Assembly (NCBI GenBank): GCA_964628385.1
Contig: CAZVOD010000040.1
Location: 1 to 39,862, forward strand
Length of the DNA stretch: 39,862 bases
Direction of reading: 5' to 3'
From: JANQPA01 sp964628385
Lineage (GTDB): Bacteria > Bacteroidota > Bacteroidia > Chitinophagales > Saprospiraceae
Shown here: one piece after another, positions 17,080 through 26,956 of the stretch
Layout of the letters: each line of letters starts with the position of its first letter
How positions within the stretch are numbered: position 1 is the stretch's first letter
The notes under the pieces: model-generated
Seen by the model: only the letters and a program-made list of their open reading frames with translations
Database searches by the model: none
Told to the model about the DNA's origin: nothing
Position numbers and translations under genes: made by a program

Positions 17080-17406
17080 TCAGAATCCTGCAATGTGGGC
17101 TTGTTGTCTGAGTTTTTTGCGAGCCATAAATATCCGGCTTTTTATTGTACCCATGGAAGTTTCCAGCAAGTCTGCTATTTCTTCGTATTTATAGCCATGG
17201 TAAGACATAATAAAGGGGCCTGTCAAATTTTCGGGCAGTCCCTGAACCATTTTTATCAATTCTTGGTAATATAAACCAATTTCGCTCCGGCTGGTCACCG
17301 CATTGTGAGGGCCAATGAGCTGAGATTGATCGGTCGTACCTTCTAGGAGGTGTTCTGGCGTATCTTTCTCCGGTATTGGTTGATGAATAAATTCCTCATA
17401 GGGACC
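17080..17406 (-). pseudogene. Truncated ECF sigma factor (region 4 only)
   Basis: The open frame from 17406 down to 17080 encodes a linker (EEFIHQPIPEKDTPEHLL) and a complete sigma region 4: VQGLPENLTGPFIMSYHGYK, then YEEIADLLETSMGTIKSRIF and MARKKLRQQ. This is the DNA-binding half of an ECF-type RNA polymerase sigma factor. An in-frame TAA at 17407-17409 closes it upstream. No region 2 follows, so it could not bind core polymerase normally. A GTG at 17298 could start a 72-residue product, but decay is the simpler reading. In another frame nearby the text MRNLFINQYRRKIRQ resembles the end of region 2, suggesting a frameshift or rearrangement at the break. Confidence 0.65.
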
Positions 17407-17409
17407 TTA

Positions 17410-17620
17410 GCCCAGGCTTCGAAGTTGGTGTTTTTTCTGAATTTTTAGGCATTTCAGCAGAATTTCTTCTACGCCGAAATGCAGGCTGGGGATTCGGATT
17501 TTTTTGGTTATTTTTGCGGCAAGTTTTACCGAATAAGCTTGTGTAGCTTTTTATGCTAGCCAACAAGCCATTATATACTGCAATTTGAATTAAATACTTA
17601 ACCTTTGAATATAGATCGCC
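17410..17620. other. Leader region upstream of leuS
   Basis: No gene is supported. A -7-like TATTTTTG occurs at 17509-17516 without a convincing -33 element; it is a possible but weak leuS promoter giving a leader of about 100 nt. Confidence 0.3.
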
Positions 17621-20491
17621 ATGGATTACAAGCCTAGAGAAATTGAGCACAAATGGAGGAAATATTGGGAGGATGAACAAATCTATAAAGTTCATAACCA
17701 AAGTGAACGGCCCAAATATTATGTGCTGGATATGTTTCCGTATCCTTCAGGTGCGGGACTGCACGTAGGGCATCCGCTGGGATATATTGCATCGGATATT
17801 TTTGCCAGATACAAAAGGCTAAGGGGCTTTAATGTTTTACATCCCATGGGATACGATGCTTTTGGGTTGCCGGCTGAGCAATATGCCATCCAAACGGGGG
17901 TACATCCTGCTATTTCTACCAATAAAAATATCAATCGCTACAGAGAGCAGCTGGATAATTTGGGCTTTAGCTTCGACTGGAGCCGAGAAGTGCGCACTTG
18001 TGATCCTGGATTTTATAAATGGACGCAGTGGATCTTTTTGCAGTTATTTGAGCATTATTATGACATAGCTGCCGATAGGGCTTTACCGATTGCGACATTG
18101 ATCAGTACTTTTGAAAAAGCCGGTAATGCAGAAGTTCAGGCTGCTACCACTCAGGAAACTGTATTTACGGCCGAGGAATGGAAGGCTTTCTCCGGGAAGG
18201 AACAAAGTGATATCCTTATGAATTATCGGCTGGCTTATCGCAAAGAGACCTATGTCAATTGGTGCGAAGCTTTAGGTACGGTGTTGGCAAATGACGAGGT
18301 AAAAGATGGGGTCTCTGAGCGAGGCGGGTATCCGGTAGAACGCAAAGCTATGTTGCAATGGTCGCTGCGAATAACTGCTTATGCGGAACGCTTACTGAAT
18401 GACTTGCAGGAGTTGGAATGGTCAGATGCTATGAAGAAAATGCAAAGCAATTGGATTGGCCGCTCTACAGGCACTCAGTTGTTTTTTGATATTGAAAATA
18501 GCGATCATAAGGTCGAAATATATACAACAAGACTGGATACGATTTTTGGGGCCACTTTCATGGTATTGGCACCCGAGCATGATATTGTAAAAGATATAAC
18601 AACCGATGCGCAAAAGGAAGAAATTGATAATTATCTGGAATATGTGAAATCCAGATCCGAGCGAGAGCGTATGTCAGAGGTGAAAGAGGTGACCGGAGCT
18701 TTCACTGGTGCTCATGCCATTAATCCATTCAACGGAGATAAGATCCCGATTTATATTGGTGAATATGTCCTCAAAGATTATGGTACCGGAGCAATCATGG
18801 CCGTACCTGCCGATGATGAACGCGATAAGCGTTTTGCAGAAAAATATGGCTTACCTATCATTGATGTGGTAGACAAAAGTATGTATCCTGGCGCCGGTCT
18901 GGAAGATAAGGTCGGAAAAATGATTAACTCCAGCTTTCTGAATGGAATGGAAGTACTTGATGCTATAGAAGCCATTTCTAACAAAATAGAGGAGATGGGT
19001 ATCGGAAAACGTCAGGTTAATTACAAGTTGAGAGATGCTATCTACAGCCGACAGCGGTACTGGGGAGAGCCATTTCCTATTGAATACGATCAGGAAGGTA
19101 TCGCTTATGGCATGAAAGAATCGGAACTCCCGCTTGAGTTGCCGGAGCTTGATGATTTTAAGCCTTCATCAGGGGCACAATCGCCATTGGCTCGTAACCA
19201 GGCCTGGGTGAATGCTAAAGAAGGATATACCAGAGAAACAGATACGATGCCCGGCTTTGCTGGCTCTTCCTGGTATTTTCTACGCTATATGGATGCCGAT
19301 AATGACAAAGCATTGGCCAGCCCAGAAGCGCTGAATTACTGGCAGGATGTAGATTTGTACGTAGGAGGTACAGAGCATGCCGTAGGTCATTTAATGTATT
19401 CCCGTTTTTGGCATAAGTTTTTGTATGATAAAGGATTGGTGCCAACAAAAGAGCCTTTCAAAAAGCTGATCAATCAAGGAATGATACAGGGCGTGATCGA
19501 GTCTATTTACCTTAAAAAAGAAAACAATGGCAGCAAGGCTTATTTTATTGATGCTCGCCTGGCTGATGCAGCAATAGCGGAAGGTAAAGAGTTGGTTCAG
19601 ATTCCTGTACACATTGACTTTGTATCTGATTATGGCGCTGATGATTCTCATATGACCTCTGAGGGGATTAAAGCTTTTATCAAATGGCGTCCGGAATACG
19701 CTTCGGCTGTATTTGAAAGTGAAGAAGGGCAATGGGAAGCCGGTAGTTTTATAGCCAGAAATGGAGCCACAGACATTAAAATGATGACTCACTCAGAAGT
19801 GGGAAAGATGTCTAAATCCAAATACAATGTGATTAATCCGGACGATGTTGTCGATCAATACGGAGCAGATTGTTTCCGGTTGTACGAAATGTTCTTGGGA
19901 CCTATTGAGCAGGCCAAACCCTGGGATACCAAAGGCATTGATGGCGTAAGTAAGTTTTTAAGGAAATTTTGGTCCTTGTTTTTTGACCGCAATGATACTT
20001 TCCTAGTAGTGGATGAAGAGCCTTCCAAAGAGGAGTTTAAAATCTTGCATACTGCCATTAAAAAGGTCTCAGATGATATCGAACGCTTTTCTTTCAATAC
20101 CTGTGTAAGTGCCTTCATGGTTATGGCTAATGACCTAAAGAAGATCAACTGCCACAAAAGAGGTATCCTTGATAATGCCGTACGCCTGATCGCTCCTTTT
20201 GCGCCATTTATGGCCGAAGAATTATGGCATCAGTTAGGGAATAAAGGGAGTGTGCATCAGTCTGTATTTCCTGTTTTTGAGGAAAAATATATGAAAGAGG
20301 ATAATGTAGAATATCCTATTAGTATCAATGGTAAAAAACGAGCCATGGCTTCATTCCCCTCTGATGCTTCCAAAGACGATCTGGAAAAGCAGGCGCTGGC
20401 GCTGGAAGAAATTCAAAAGTGGATCGAAGGAAAATCCATCAATAAAGTCATCGTAGTACCTAAACGCATGATCAATATTGTAGTTAAATAA
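17621..20491 (+). CDS. leuS: Leucyl-tRNA synthetase
   Basis: This class I synthetase attaches leucine to tRNA-Leu. The 956-residue protein opens YKPREIEHKWRKYWEDE. The HIGH-type motif is PYPSGAGLHVGHPLGY and the KMSKS loop is VGKMSKSKYNVINPDD. The CP1 editing domain carries TRLDTIFGATFMVLAPEH and the DDERDKRFAEKYGLPI segment. A lineage-typical insert, with SKAYFIDARLADAAIAEGKE, precedes KMSKS. The C-terminal anticodon-binding and tRNA-contact domains are complete. It is longer than E. coli LeuS mainly because of that insert. It stands as a single gene followed by a terminator. Confidence 0.98.
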   Translation: MDYKPREIEHKWRKYWEDEQIYKVHNQSERPKYYVLDMFPYPSGAGLHVGHPLGYIASDIFARYKRLRGFNVLHPMGYDAFGLPAEQYAIQTGVHPAISTNKNINRYREQLDNLGFSFDWSREVRTCDPGFYKWTQWIFLQLFEHYYDIAADRALPIATLISTFEKAGNAEVQAATTQETVFTAEEWKAFSGKEQSDILMNYRLAYRKETYVNWCEALGTVLANDEVKDGVSERGGYPVERKAMLQWSLRITAYAERLLNDLQELEWSDAMKKMQSNWIGRSTGTQLFFDIENSDHKVEIYTTRLDTIFGATFMVLAPEHDIVKDITTDAQKEEIDNYLEYVKSRSERERMSEVKEVTGAFTGAHAINPFNGDKIPIYIGEYVLKDYGTGAIMAVPADDERDKRFAEKYGLPIIDVVDKSMYPGAGLEDKVGKMINSSFLNGMEVLDAIEAISNKIEEMGIGKRQVNYKLRDAIYSRQRYWGEPFPIEYDQEGIAYGMKESELPLELPELDDFKPSSGAQSPLARNQAWVNAKEGYTRETDTMPGFAGSSWYFLRYMDADNDKALASPEALNYWQDVDLYVGGTEHAVGHLMYSRFWHKFLYDKGLVPTKEPFKKLINQGMIQGVIESIYLKKENNGSKAYFIDARLADAAIAEGKELVQIPVHIDFVSDYGADDSHMTSEGIKAFIKWRPEYASAVFESEEGQWEAGSFIARNGATDIKMMTHSEVGKMSKSKYNVINPDDVVDQYGADCFRLYEMFLGPIEQAKPWDTKGIDGVSKFLRKFWSLFFDRNDTFLVVDEEPSKEEFKILHTAIKKVSDDIERFSFNTCVSAFMVMANDLKKINCHKRGILDNAVRLIAPFAPFMAEELWHQLGNKGSVHQSVFPVFEEKYMKEDNVEYPISINGKKRAMASFPSDASKDDLEKQALALEEIQKWIEGKSINKVIVVPKRMINIVVK

Positions 20492-20503
20492 ACAGACTTG
20501 TTT

Positions 20504-20541
20504 AAAATCGGGTAGGGTAAAAAGAAATCCTGCCCGATTTT
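20504..20541 (+). terminator. Terminator of leuS
   Basis: Thirteen-bp arms (20504-20516 and 20529-20541), with one wobble pair, are followed by T-runs, 13 bp after the leuS stop. Confidence 0.85.
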
Positions 20542-20544
20542 TAA

Positions 20545-20878
20545 AAATCCTACCTTAAAAATCACTATCCATTTTTTCCAATAAAAAAGAAAGCATATTT
20601 TTAGGTTGAGTGTTTAAAAAGGAAGCAAATAACAACCTGAACAATTCCTACCCCGGTCCGAGTTAAACCTACTTGGAAGTTCTAATCTACTACAGTCAAT
20701 CAGTTATTTTTTACATGTATTTGCTGATATACGTCTTTTAGCGTATGTCAGGCAAAACAAATGTATCATCGGTTCCTTATTTTAGATTTATATTTTTTCT
20801 TTACATAAGAAATTGATAACCCAAAAACCGGATAAGGCTTTTTTAGCTGATCATCCGTTCGATTAAAAAAACGGAAAA
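20545..20878. other. Intergenic leader upstream of the giant adhesin gene
   Basis: About 330 bp without a gene. A 9-bp imperfect dyad (TGATATACG near 20729 with CGTATGTCA near 20748) and AT-rich stretches are visible. I found no exact TTTG/TAnnTTTG promoter pair. Confidence 0.4.
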
Positions 20879-23800
20879 ATGAGAAGACGACAATTAGGTT
20901 ACAGGCTAGTGGTATTTTTATTTGGGATAAATCCTTTGTGGTTGCTAGCTCAGTCCAATACTTTTGACAACCCGATTACTTGCTCCGATGGATTGGCCAT
21001 CCAGGATAATAGCTGTCCTGAAGAAGCTGCCGTTGGTAATCCTGACATATTTCAGGTGTCGGTAGATAATGCACCCGGTACAGCGCTGGGGGCGGATGTC
21101 TTTTTGAAGGAGGTCAGAATATTAATTCAGCATACCTGGATTGGAGACCTGGATATTGAGTTGATTGCTCCTTCCGGGCGATCTATTACGCTCCTATCAG
21201 ACCTTGGAGGAGGAGATGACAATCTCGGCGATGTCAATGCTCCGGATTGTAGTGGTTATGTTGCCTTTGATGTTGGCTCTTGTTTTCCCATAGCAAATGA
21301 CTTTCCGCCTTTTCTCAACGGGCCCTACCAGCCTTTTGATAATTTGCTGCAATTTAATGATGGAATTACTGACCCTAATGGCGTCTGGACACTGGAAATA
21401 TGCGATGATGTAATCGAAGATGCAGGAACATTAGAGTATTTTGAGTTGATATTCGAACCGCTTTCTTGCCTTCCGCTACAAAACCCAGAAGTGCTTTTGG
21501 TTGATACAACTTCAGCAATTATTGACTGGATGCCGGAAGATAACTGCGGGACGATCATATTAGAGTACGGCCCTCCGGGATTCACTCCGGGTATAGGGTT
21601 TCAGGCTGGTGAGGGGCAGGTCATCAGTATTGCGGAATGTTCGCCTTTTACGCTGAGTGGATTGGCTTCTGATACTGATTATGAAGTTTATTTGAGAAAT
21701 TTTTGTACTTCTACTAATGCCTTTTCACTAAACTCCTGTCCGTTGTTTTTCCGTACAGGTTGTTTGCCCGCTCCGGCTACTCTGATTAGTAACTTTGACG
21801 ATGAGTCTACCTGTGATAATACCTGTGGGATCATCTGCCCGCTAACGGGCACCTGGAAGAATGTAGAGGGAGAGGATGATTTTGACTGGCTGGTTAATGA
21901 AGGTGTTACCCCAACTTTTGGTACAGGGCCCGATAGCGATATCGGTGGTGATGGCAATTATTTGTATATCGAGGCTTCCGGTACAACATCCTGCCCCAGT
22001 GGAAGTAAAGCTTATTTGCAATCTGGCTGTATTGAATTTGATAAATCCGGTTCCGATACCTGTCATCTTTCTTTTAATTATCATATGCTTGGCTTTGGTG
22101 CCGGTAGTCTGAGCCTTGAAGTCTCTGATGATGGTGGGGTAAATTGGGAAGAGGTTTGGAAAAAATCAGGCAACCAGGGCGAGCAATGGCGAAAAGTCTA
22201 TCTGGGCTTATCCCAATATCCGGATGGTGCAACTTTGCAGCTGCGGTTTGTCGCCGTGAAAGGTATTGGTTCTAAAGGCGATATGGCCATAGATGAGATT
22301 ATTTTTTATGGTTCTACTGCAGGAGGTGATCCAGACACCAGATTTTATGCCGATAAAGACGGAGATGGCTTCGGGGATGCTCAGGATTTTATTCTGACTT
22401 GCTCAGGCCTGGTGCCCGATGGCTTTGTAACTAACAGCCTGGATTGTGATGATAACAATAGCGATATTAATCCCGATGGTATAGAAATACCTTGTAATGG
22501 CATTGACGAGAACTGCAACGGCAATCTTGACGACGTACAAATAGGAGCCCCGGAAGCAAGTGGTGATACCATATGTTCAGGGGAAACGGCTGAAATCTGC
22601 GCAGTACCAGCTAACCCTGAGAATTTCATTATTTGGTATGGTTCGGCAGATGGAGATGATGTGTTAGGGCCTCCTGGCAATTGTTTTACGCCTGATTTAC
22701 CAGCCAATGATCGTTCTATCCCACAGGAGTATCGCTTTTTTGCCCAGGAAGTAGGAGTCGGATGTGCTTCTATCTCAAGAACGGAAGTTATTGTAATTGT
22801 CAATCCAATACCGATTTTATCCGTAGAACAACAACCGTCTGTATGTCCCGGTGAGCAGTTCAACTTGGCAGAAGTGAGTATCTCTGATGCCAATTTCACC
22901 GGGGGTACCCTTAGCTTTGCAGATGCATTTCCCATAACTTCACAAAATACCCTGGAAGACCTGCTCCTAGATCCTGAACTTATTGAGCAGGTTTACTATC
23001 AGATGCTTACCCCTCAGGGCTGTATTGCGGCTGATAGCTTTAGGATAGACTTACAGTCGGGGCCAGAACTTGACTTTTCTCCCGGCCAAAACCTGGGGCT
23101 TTGCGGTGGGGCTTCCGAAAAAGTAACAGTTATTCCACAGGGAGGGCAGGCTCCCTATCAGTTTTTATGGAGTAATGGTGTACAAACCGATTCTGTGATG
23201 ATAAGTATACCGCCCGATAATGATTCCACTTTTACCTTGAGTGTCACTGTCAATGATGCAGATGGATGTGTCTCTACCGATTCTATTGCTTTTTCTAATA
23301 CCAATGGATTGATAGGGGTACAACGATCGGTGACTCCCGTATCGGTGTGTGGTGGCCGGGATGGTCAGATACTACTGCGGCCTCTCAGTGGAATAGCACC
23401 GTTTGTTTACAGCTGGTCTGGTACCGGTGGGATTAGTGGGGATTCTATTGTTAATAATGATATTTTTTTGTTGGATAGTTTGCCACAGGCGGCTTACAAT
23501 ATTACTATAACGGATGCTTCCTCGGCATCCTGTGAGTTTACTGTTCGTTCTGTCTTGGTAAATGGTCCGAGTGCAGTACTTAAGGCTCCGGAGGTGAAAC
23601 CTGTCTCCTGTATTAGCGCCAACGATGGAGCAATCTGCCTGGAAGCTCAACTTGGCGGTACCCCCAGCTATCTATGGAGTACCGGGGATACTACAGAATG
23701 CATAAGCGGATTAGCCGGTGGTACTTACAGTGTGACCGTCACTGAAGGAGCCTGCTCTACTATCATAGAAAATATCGCAGTGACAGAACCGGAAGCGCTA

Positions 23801-26800
23801 ACGGTAGTCATGGAATCGACCAGGCCTACTTGTGAAGATCGTTCTGATGGGGCGATAGCTGTAGAAGTTTTTGGTGGAACGCCAGGCTATCAGTTTACGT
23901 GGAGTAATGGAAATACACAAAAAGATCAGGTGAATATTGCAGGAGGTATCTACGAACTAACGGTGACAGATGCTAACGGTTGTGAACGGGATGAAATTAT
24001 ACAGCTACAAGCACCTGAGCCTTTGAGACTTTTTAGGGATTCTGTTCGCGACATTAGTTGTTTTGGAGAAAATGATGGATTTATTCGCATTTCTACGGTA
24101 GGAGGGCAGGGGCCTTATCAATACAGATGGTCTAATGGTACGCAATCCCCTACTGCTACTGACCTGAGTAGAGGTGATTATACCATCAGTGTAACAGATT
24201 TTAAGGGCTGCCAGGAAACTCTTGATTTTGTAATCGCCGAGCCTGATTCTCTATCAGTAGCTATTGCCAATATACAACAGCCTCTCTGTGTTGGAGATAC
24301 TACTGGCCTCATTAGCCTCTCGGTGAGCGGAGGCTCCATGCCTTATACTTATCAATGGAATACTGGTGCAGACAGTAATACCATCACCAATATGGGAGTA
24401 GATATTTATAAGGTAATTGTAATCGATGCCAGACAATGTTTATCCAATACACTCGCTATTGAATTAACAGCAGCTGCTGAGCTGGATCTTGCTGCCAGTG
24501 TGACACAACCTACTTGCTTTGGCCGTGCTGATGGGCAAATACAATTAACATCCCAGAGTAATAAAACTCTAGCGTTTTCCTGGGCAAATGGAGATACGAG
24601 TAGCGTACTCAATAATTTAACTGAAGGCCGGTACGAAGTGCAAATAATGGATGCAGACGGCTGCCAGTACGATACTACTTTTACATTGATGGCTCCTCAA
24701 ACTTTTAACGCCGAGCAAGATATTCGAATGCCCAGTTGTTTTGGGGAAAATGACGGATTGATAACCACTAATGTGAATGGAAATTTCACTATGCCGCTCG
24801 CCTATCGTTGGGAAGATGGAAGTACCACCAGGAATAGGGTAGGAGTAGCTGCTGGTAATTACCAACAGACAATAACTGATGCTAATGGCTGTTTGTATAT
24901 CACTGATACTATATCTGTTAAGGCACCTGACAGCCTGCAGGCCGTGGTGCTGGAAACCGGAGGTATAAATTGCCGGGGTGAAGCTTCTGGTTTTATTGAA
25001 TTATTAACTACCGGCGGGACGGAGCCTTATCGGTTTGACTGGACAAATACAGATCAGTCTGCCGAAAGTATTTTTAATGTACCCGCAGGAGAATATCAGG
25101 TCAGGATTACGGATGCCAATAATTGTATTTATGAAACAGCCGTAGCACTAGCAGCACCCGAGCCCTTGTTTGCTGAAATTGACGTAATACTTGGAGAAGT
25201 CTGTTCCGGCGATTCCACTAATATGCTGATGGCTCAGGCCAATGGGGGGATCGGTCCTTACATTTATCAATGGAATAATGAAGCGACAACCAGAGTCATA
25301 GAAAATGTACCATCTGGTGACTATCTAGTCTCTGTTACGGATGCCAATAACTGTACAGAGACAACCTCTAGTGTTAAAATTAAAGGGGTAGACCGTGAGC
25401 TTACCCTCCTGGAATTCTCGGCTACTGACATTTCTTGTAATGGGCAGGCAGACGGAGTGCTGACGGCAACCGTCGCTGGCGGTCGTCTTCCTTTCCGCTT
25501 TCACTTTAGCAATAATTTTAGGGGCAGCACGCTGGACAATCAGATCATTGCTGATAGTTTACCGGTTGATAGGGACTATCGCGTTACGATCACCGATGCG
25601 AATGGCTGTACAGTCACTTCCGAGAAAAAGTCAATCAGCCAGCCTTCTTTACTGCGGGCTGTCATCAATGAAGTACAGAGTATTACCTGTTTTGGAGGAA
25701 GTGATGGTGAAATATCAGCAACTATTTCCGGCGGAACCAGACCTTACGAGGTAAGCTGGACCAATCAGTCTGGTGAGGTGATAAGTAATGAAGAAGATAT
25801 TGATAATCTGTTGCCGGGTACTTACCGACTGCAAGTCATCGATTCTAATGGTTGTTCTACTGCTATTGACGGTGTCAGCATAGAGGAAGCTGCTACACAG
25901 ATAAGTCTGCGAGATACTTTTACTACTATTGGCAATGTGAGCTGTCGAAATGGGACAGATGGTTTTATTAATATTGCGGTACGGGGAGGAGCCAGCCCTT
26001 ATCAATTCAGCTGGAACAACGGCGCAACAACTCGAGTTAACAGCAATCTGGAAGCCGGCGTTTACACGCTTACTGTAACTGATGATAATAACTGTACGGC
26101 CGTTTTTGACTCTATTATTGTCACCGAGCCTTCTGCAACCCTCGAGCCTGATTTATTCATTCGGGATGCTTCCTGTGCTGGGTTACCTTCCGGAAGTGCT
26201 ACCATAAAAGTTACCGGGGGAGTGCCCCCCTATGAATACTTTTGGCTGAAAGATGGCTTAAGTTTCGCTGCCAATCTCGATACAATCAATGATTTATTGG
26301 CTGATCAGTACGCCGTTCGGGTGATCGATAGTGCAGGTTGTGAAAAGGAAGTCGGCTTTGAAATCAATCAGCCGGATGTACTGGAATTGAGTATCGAAAT
26401 CATAAGAGGCGTAAGCGATTCTATTGATAGGCTTGAAGCTTCAGCAAAGGGCGGAGCTGGTAATTATACCTATCTCTGGAATACCGGTGAAACTACTGAG
26501 TCGATTGCTTTTGCTGGTATACAGGACTACAGCATTACCGTCACAGATGCTAACAACTGTACGGTATCCGATACGACCTTTCTTACAGCTGTAAATGCTC
26601 CGGAAATAGTGAATCAGGCCATATTGTTTCCCAATCCTACCGCTCAACGGGCCATGTTAAAGCTAACGCTTTCTCAATCCCGGTCACTGGAAGTGAGTGT
26701 ATATTCCGTTTTTGGAAATGAAGTATACCGGCGAATAGATTATCCTGCTCTGGTACATGACTTTGAAATTGATCTGAGCAACCAGGCTTCGGGTATATAC

Positions 26801-26869
26801 TTGATAAGAGTGGTTTCAGAAGGAAGGCTAGTGTATACAGAAAGGCTGCTGTTAGCCAATAGCCGATGA
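20879..26869 (+). CDS. Giant T9SS-secreted SprB-repeat surface protein
   Basis: The 1996-residue protein has a signal peptide (about 1-25), then a proprotein-convertase P-like domain (about 30-200, with HTWIGDLDIELIAPSGRSIT and DPNGVWTLEICDD). A fibronectin-like segment (about 205-295) and a MAM-like domain (about 300-480) follow. Next is a calcium-binding-type motif (DKDGDGFGDAQDF to IDENCNGNLDD, about 490-555) and an Ig-like stretch. About 14 SprB-type repeats run to residue 1900. The end (VNQAILFPNPTAQRAMLKLT to GIYLIRVVSEGR) is a T9SS type A sorting domain. SprB-repeat proteins are cell-surface adhesins, some used in gliding. The Cys-rich repeats suggest disulphide-stabilised modules. It faces a PorE-like gene. 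The ligand is unknown. Confidence 0.92.
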   Translation: MRRRQLGYRLVVFLFGINPLWLLAQSNTFDNPITCSDGLAIQDNSCPEEAAVGNPDIFQVSVDNAPGTALGADVFLKEVRILIQHTWIGDLDIELIAPSGRSITLLSDLGGGDDNLGDVNAPDCSGYVAFDVGSCFPIANDFPPFLNGPYQPFDNLLQFNDGITDPNGVWTLEICDDVIEDAGTLEYFELIFEPLSCLPLQNPEVLLVDTTSAIIDWMPEDNCGTIILEYGPPGFTPGIGFQAGEGQVISIAECSPFTLSGLASDTDYEVYLRNFCTSTNAFSLNSCPLFFRTGCLPAPATLISNFDDESTCDNTCGIICPLTGTWKNVEGEDDFDWLVNEGVTPTFGTGPDSDIGGDGNYLYIEASGTTSCPSGSKAYLQSGCIEFDKSGSDTCHLSFNYHMLGFGAGSLSLEVSDDGGVNWEEVWKKSGNQGEQWRKVYLGLSQYPDGATLQLRFVAVKGIGSKGDMAIDEIIFYGSTAGGDPDTRFYADKDGDGFGDAQDFILTCSGLVPDGFVTNSLDCDDNNSDINPDGIEIPCNGIDENCNGNLDDVQIGAPEASGDTICSGETAEICAVPANPENFIIWYGSADGDDVLGPPGNCFTPDLPANDRSIPQEYRFFAQEVGVGCASISRTEVIVIVNPIPILSVEQQPSVCPGEQFNLAEVSISDANFTGGTLSFADAFPITSQNTLEDLLLDPELIEQVYYQMLTPQGCIAADSFRIDLQSGPELDFSPGQNLGLCGGASEKVTVIPQGGQAPYQFLWSNGVQTDSVMISIPPDNDSTFTLSVTVNDADGCVSTDSIAFSNTNGLIGVQRSVTPVSVCGGRDGQILLRPLSGIAPFVYSWSGTGGISGDSIVNNDIFLLDSLPQAAYNITITDASSASCEFTVRSVLVNGPSAVLKAPEVKPVSCISANDGAICLEAQLGGTPSYLWSTGDTTECISGLAGGTYSVTVTEGACSTIIENIAVTEPEALTVVMESTRPTCEDRSDGAIAVEVFGGTPGYQFTWSNGNTQKDQVNIAGGIYELTVTDANGCERDEIIQLQAPEPLRLFRDSVRDISCFGENDGFIRISTVGGQGPYQYRWSNGTQSPTATDLSRGDYTISVTDFKGCQETLDFVIAEPDSLSVAIANIQQPLCVGDTTGLISLSVSGGSMPYTYQWNTGADSNTITNMGVDIYKVIVIDARQCLSNTLAIELTAAAELDLAASVTQPTCFGRADGQIQLTSQSNKTLAFSWANGDTSSVLNNLTEGRYEVQIMDADGCQYDTTFTLMAPQTFNAEQDIRMPSCFGENDGLITTNVNGNFTMPLAYRWEDGSTTRNRVGVAAGNYQQTITDANGCLYITDTISVKAPDSLQAVVLETGGINCRGEASGFIELLTTGGTEPYRFDWTNTDQSAESIFNVPAGEYQVRITDANNCIYETAVALAAPEPLFAEIDVILGEVCSGDSTNMLMAQANGGIGPYIYQWNNEATTRVIENVPSGDYLVSVTDANNCTETTSSVKIKGVDRELTLLEFSATDISCNGQADGVLTATVAGGRLPFRFHFSNNFRGSTLDNQIIADSLPVDRDYRVTITDANGCTVTSEKKSISQPSLLRAVINEVQSITCFGGSDGEISATISGGTRPYEVSWTNQSGEVISNEEDIDNLLPGTYRLQVIDSNGCSTAIDGVSIEEAATQISLRDTFTTIGNVSCRNGTDGFINIAVRGGASPYQFSWNNGATTRVNSNLEAGVYTLTVTDDNNCTAVFDSIIVTEPSATLEPDLFIRDASCAGLPSGSATIKVTGGVPPYEYFWLKDGLSFAANLDTINDLLADQYAVRVIDSAGCEKEVGFEINQPDVLELSIEIIRGVSDSIDRLEASAKGGAGNYTYLWNTGETTESIAFAGIQDYSITVTDANNCTVSDTTFLTAVNAPEIVNQAILFPNPTAQRAMLKLTLSQSRSLEVSVYSVFGNEVYRRIDYPALVHDFEIDLSNQASGIYLIRVVSEGRLVYTERLLLANSR
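23090..26590 (+). repeat. Array of about 14 diverged SprB repeats
   Basis: At protein level each unit of roughly 75-85 residues follows the pattern SC-FGxxDG-I, GGxxPYxYxWSNG, then L-xGxYxVxVTDANGC. The first and last units are the most diverged. DNA identity between units is low, so this is an old expansion rather than a recent tandem array. Confidence 0.85.
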
Positions 26870-26883
26870 TTAAAATAAAAGTT

Positions 26884-26937
26884 CAGAGATCAGTAAATAT
26901 GCCCGAAGAGCGTTCCTCGGGTATTTTCTGATCTCTG
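26884..26937. terminator. Bidirectional terminator between adhesin and PorE-like genes
   Basis: Perfect 10-bp arms (26884-26893 and 26928-26937) enclose a second inner stem (GCCCGAAG with a near-complement at about 26915). It lies between two convergent genes. Confidence 0.7.
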
Positions 26938-26956
26938 AGGCTATTAGACTTGTTTT

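Noticed and set aside
17396..17701. A 101-codon minus-strand frame overlapping the start of leuS
   Set aside because: It covers the leuS leader and the first leuS codons in antisense and has no domain. Only the adjacent sigma region 4 remnant is credible.
19391..19792. A 133-codon antisense frame inside leuS
   Set aside because: leuS is continuous and complete here; the antisense frame has no family features.
22381..22935. A 184-codon open frame antisense to the adhesin gene
   Set aside because: It lies wholly inside a well-supported gene with recognisable domains on the other strand. Its Ser/Pro/Gly-rich composition is a shadow of that gene.
23090..26590. Possible CRISPR or DNA tandem repeat array
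   Set aside because: The periodicity is at protein level (SprB modules); the DNA units are diverged and there are no short identical repeats with unique spacers.
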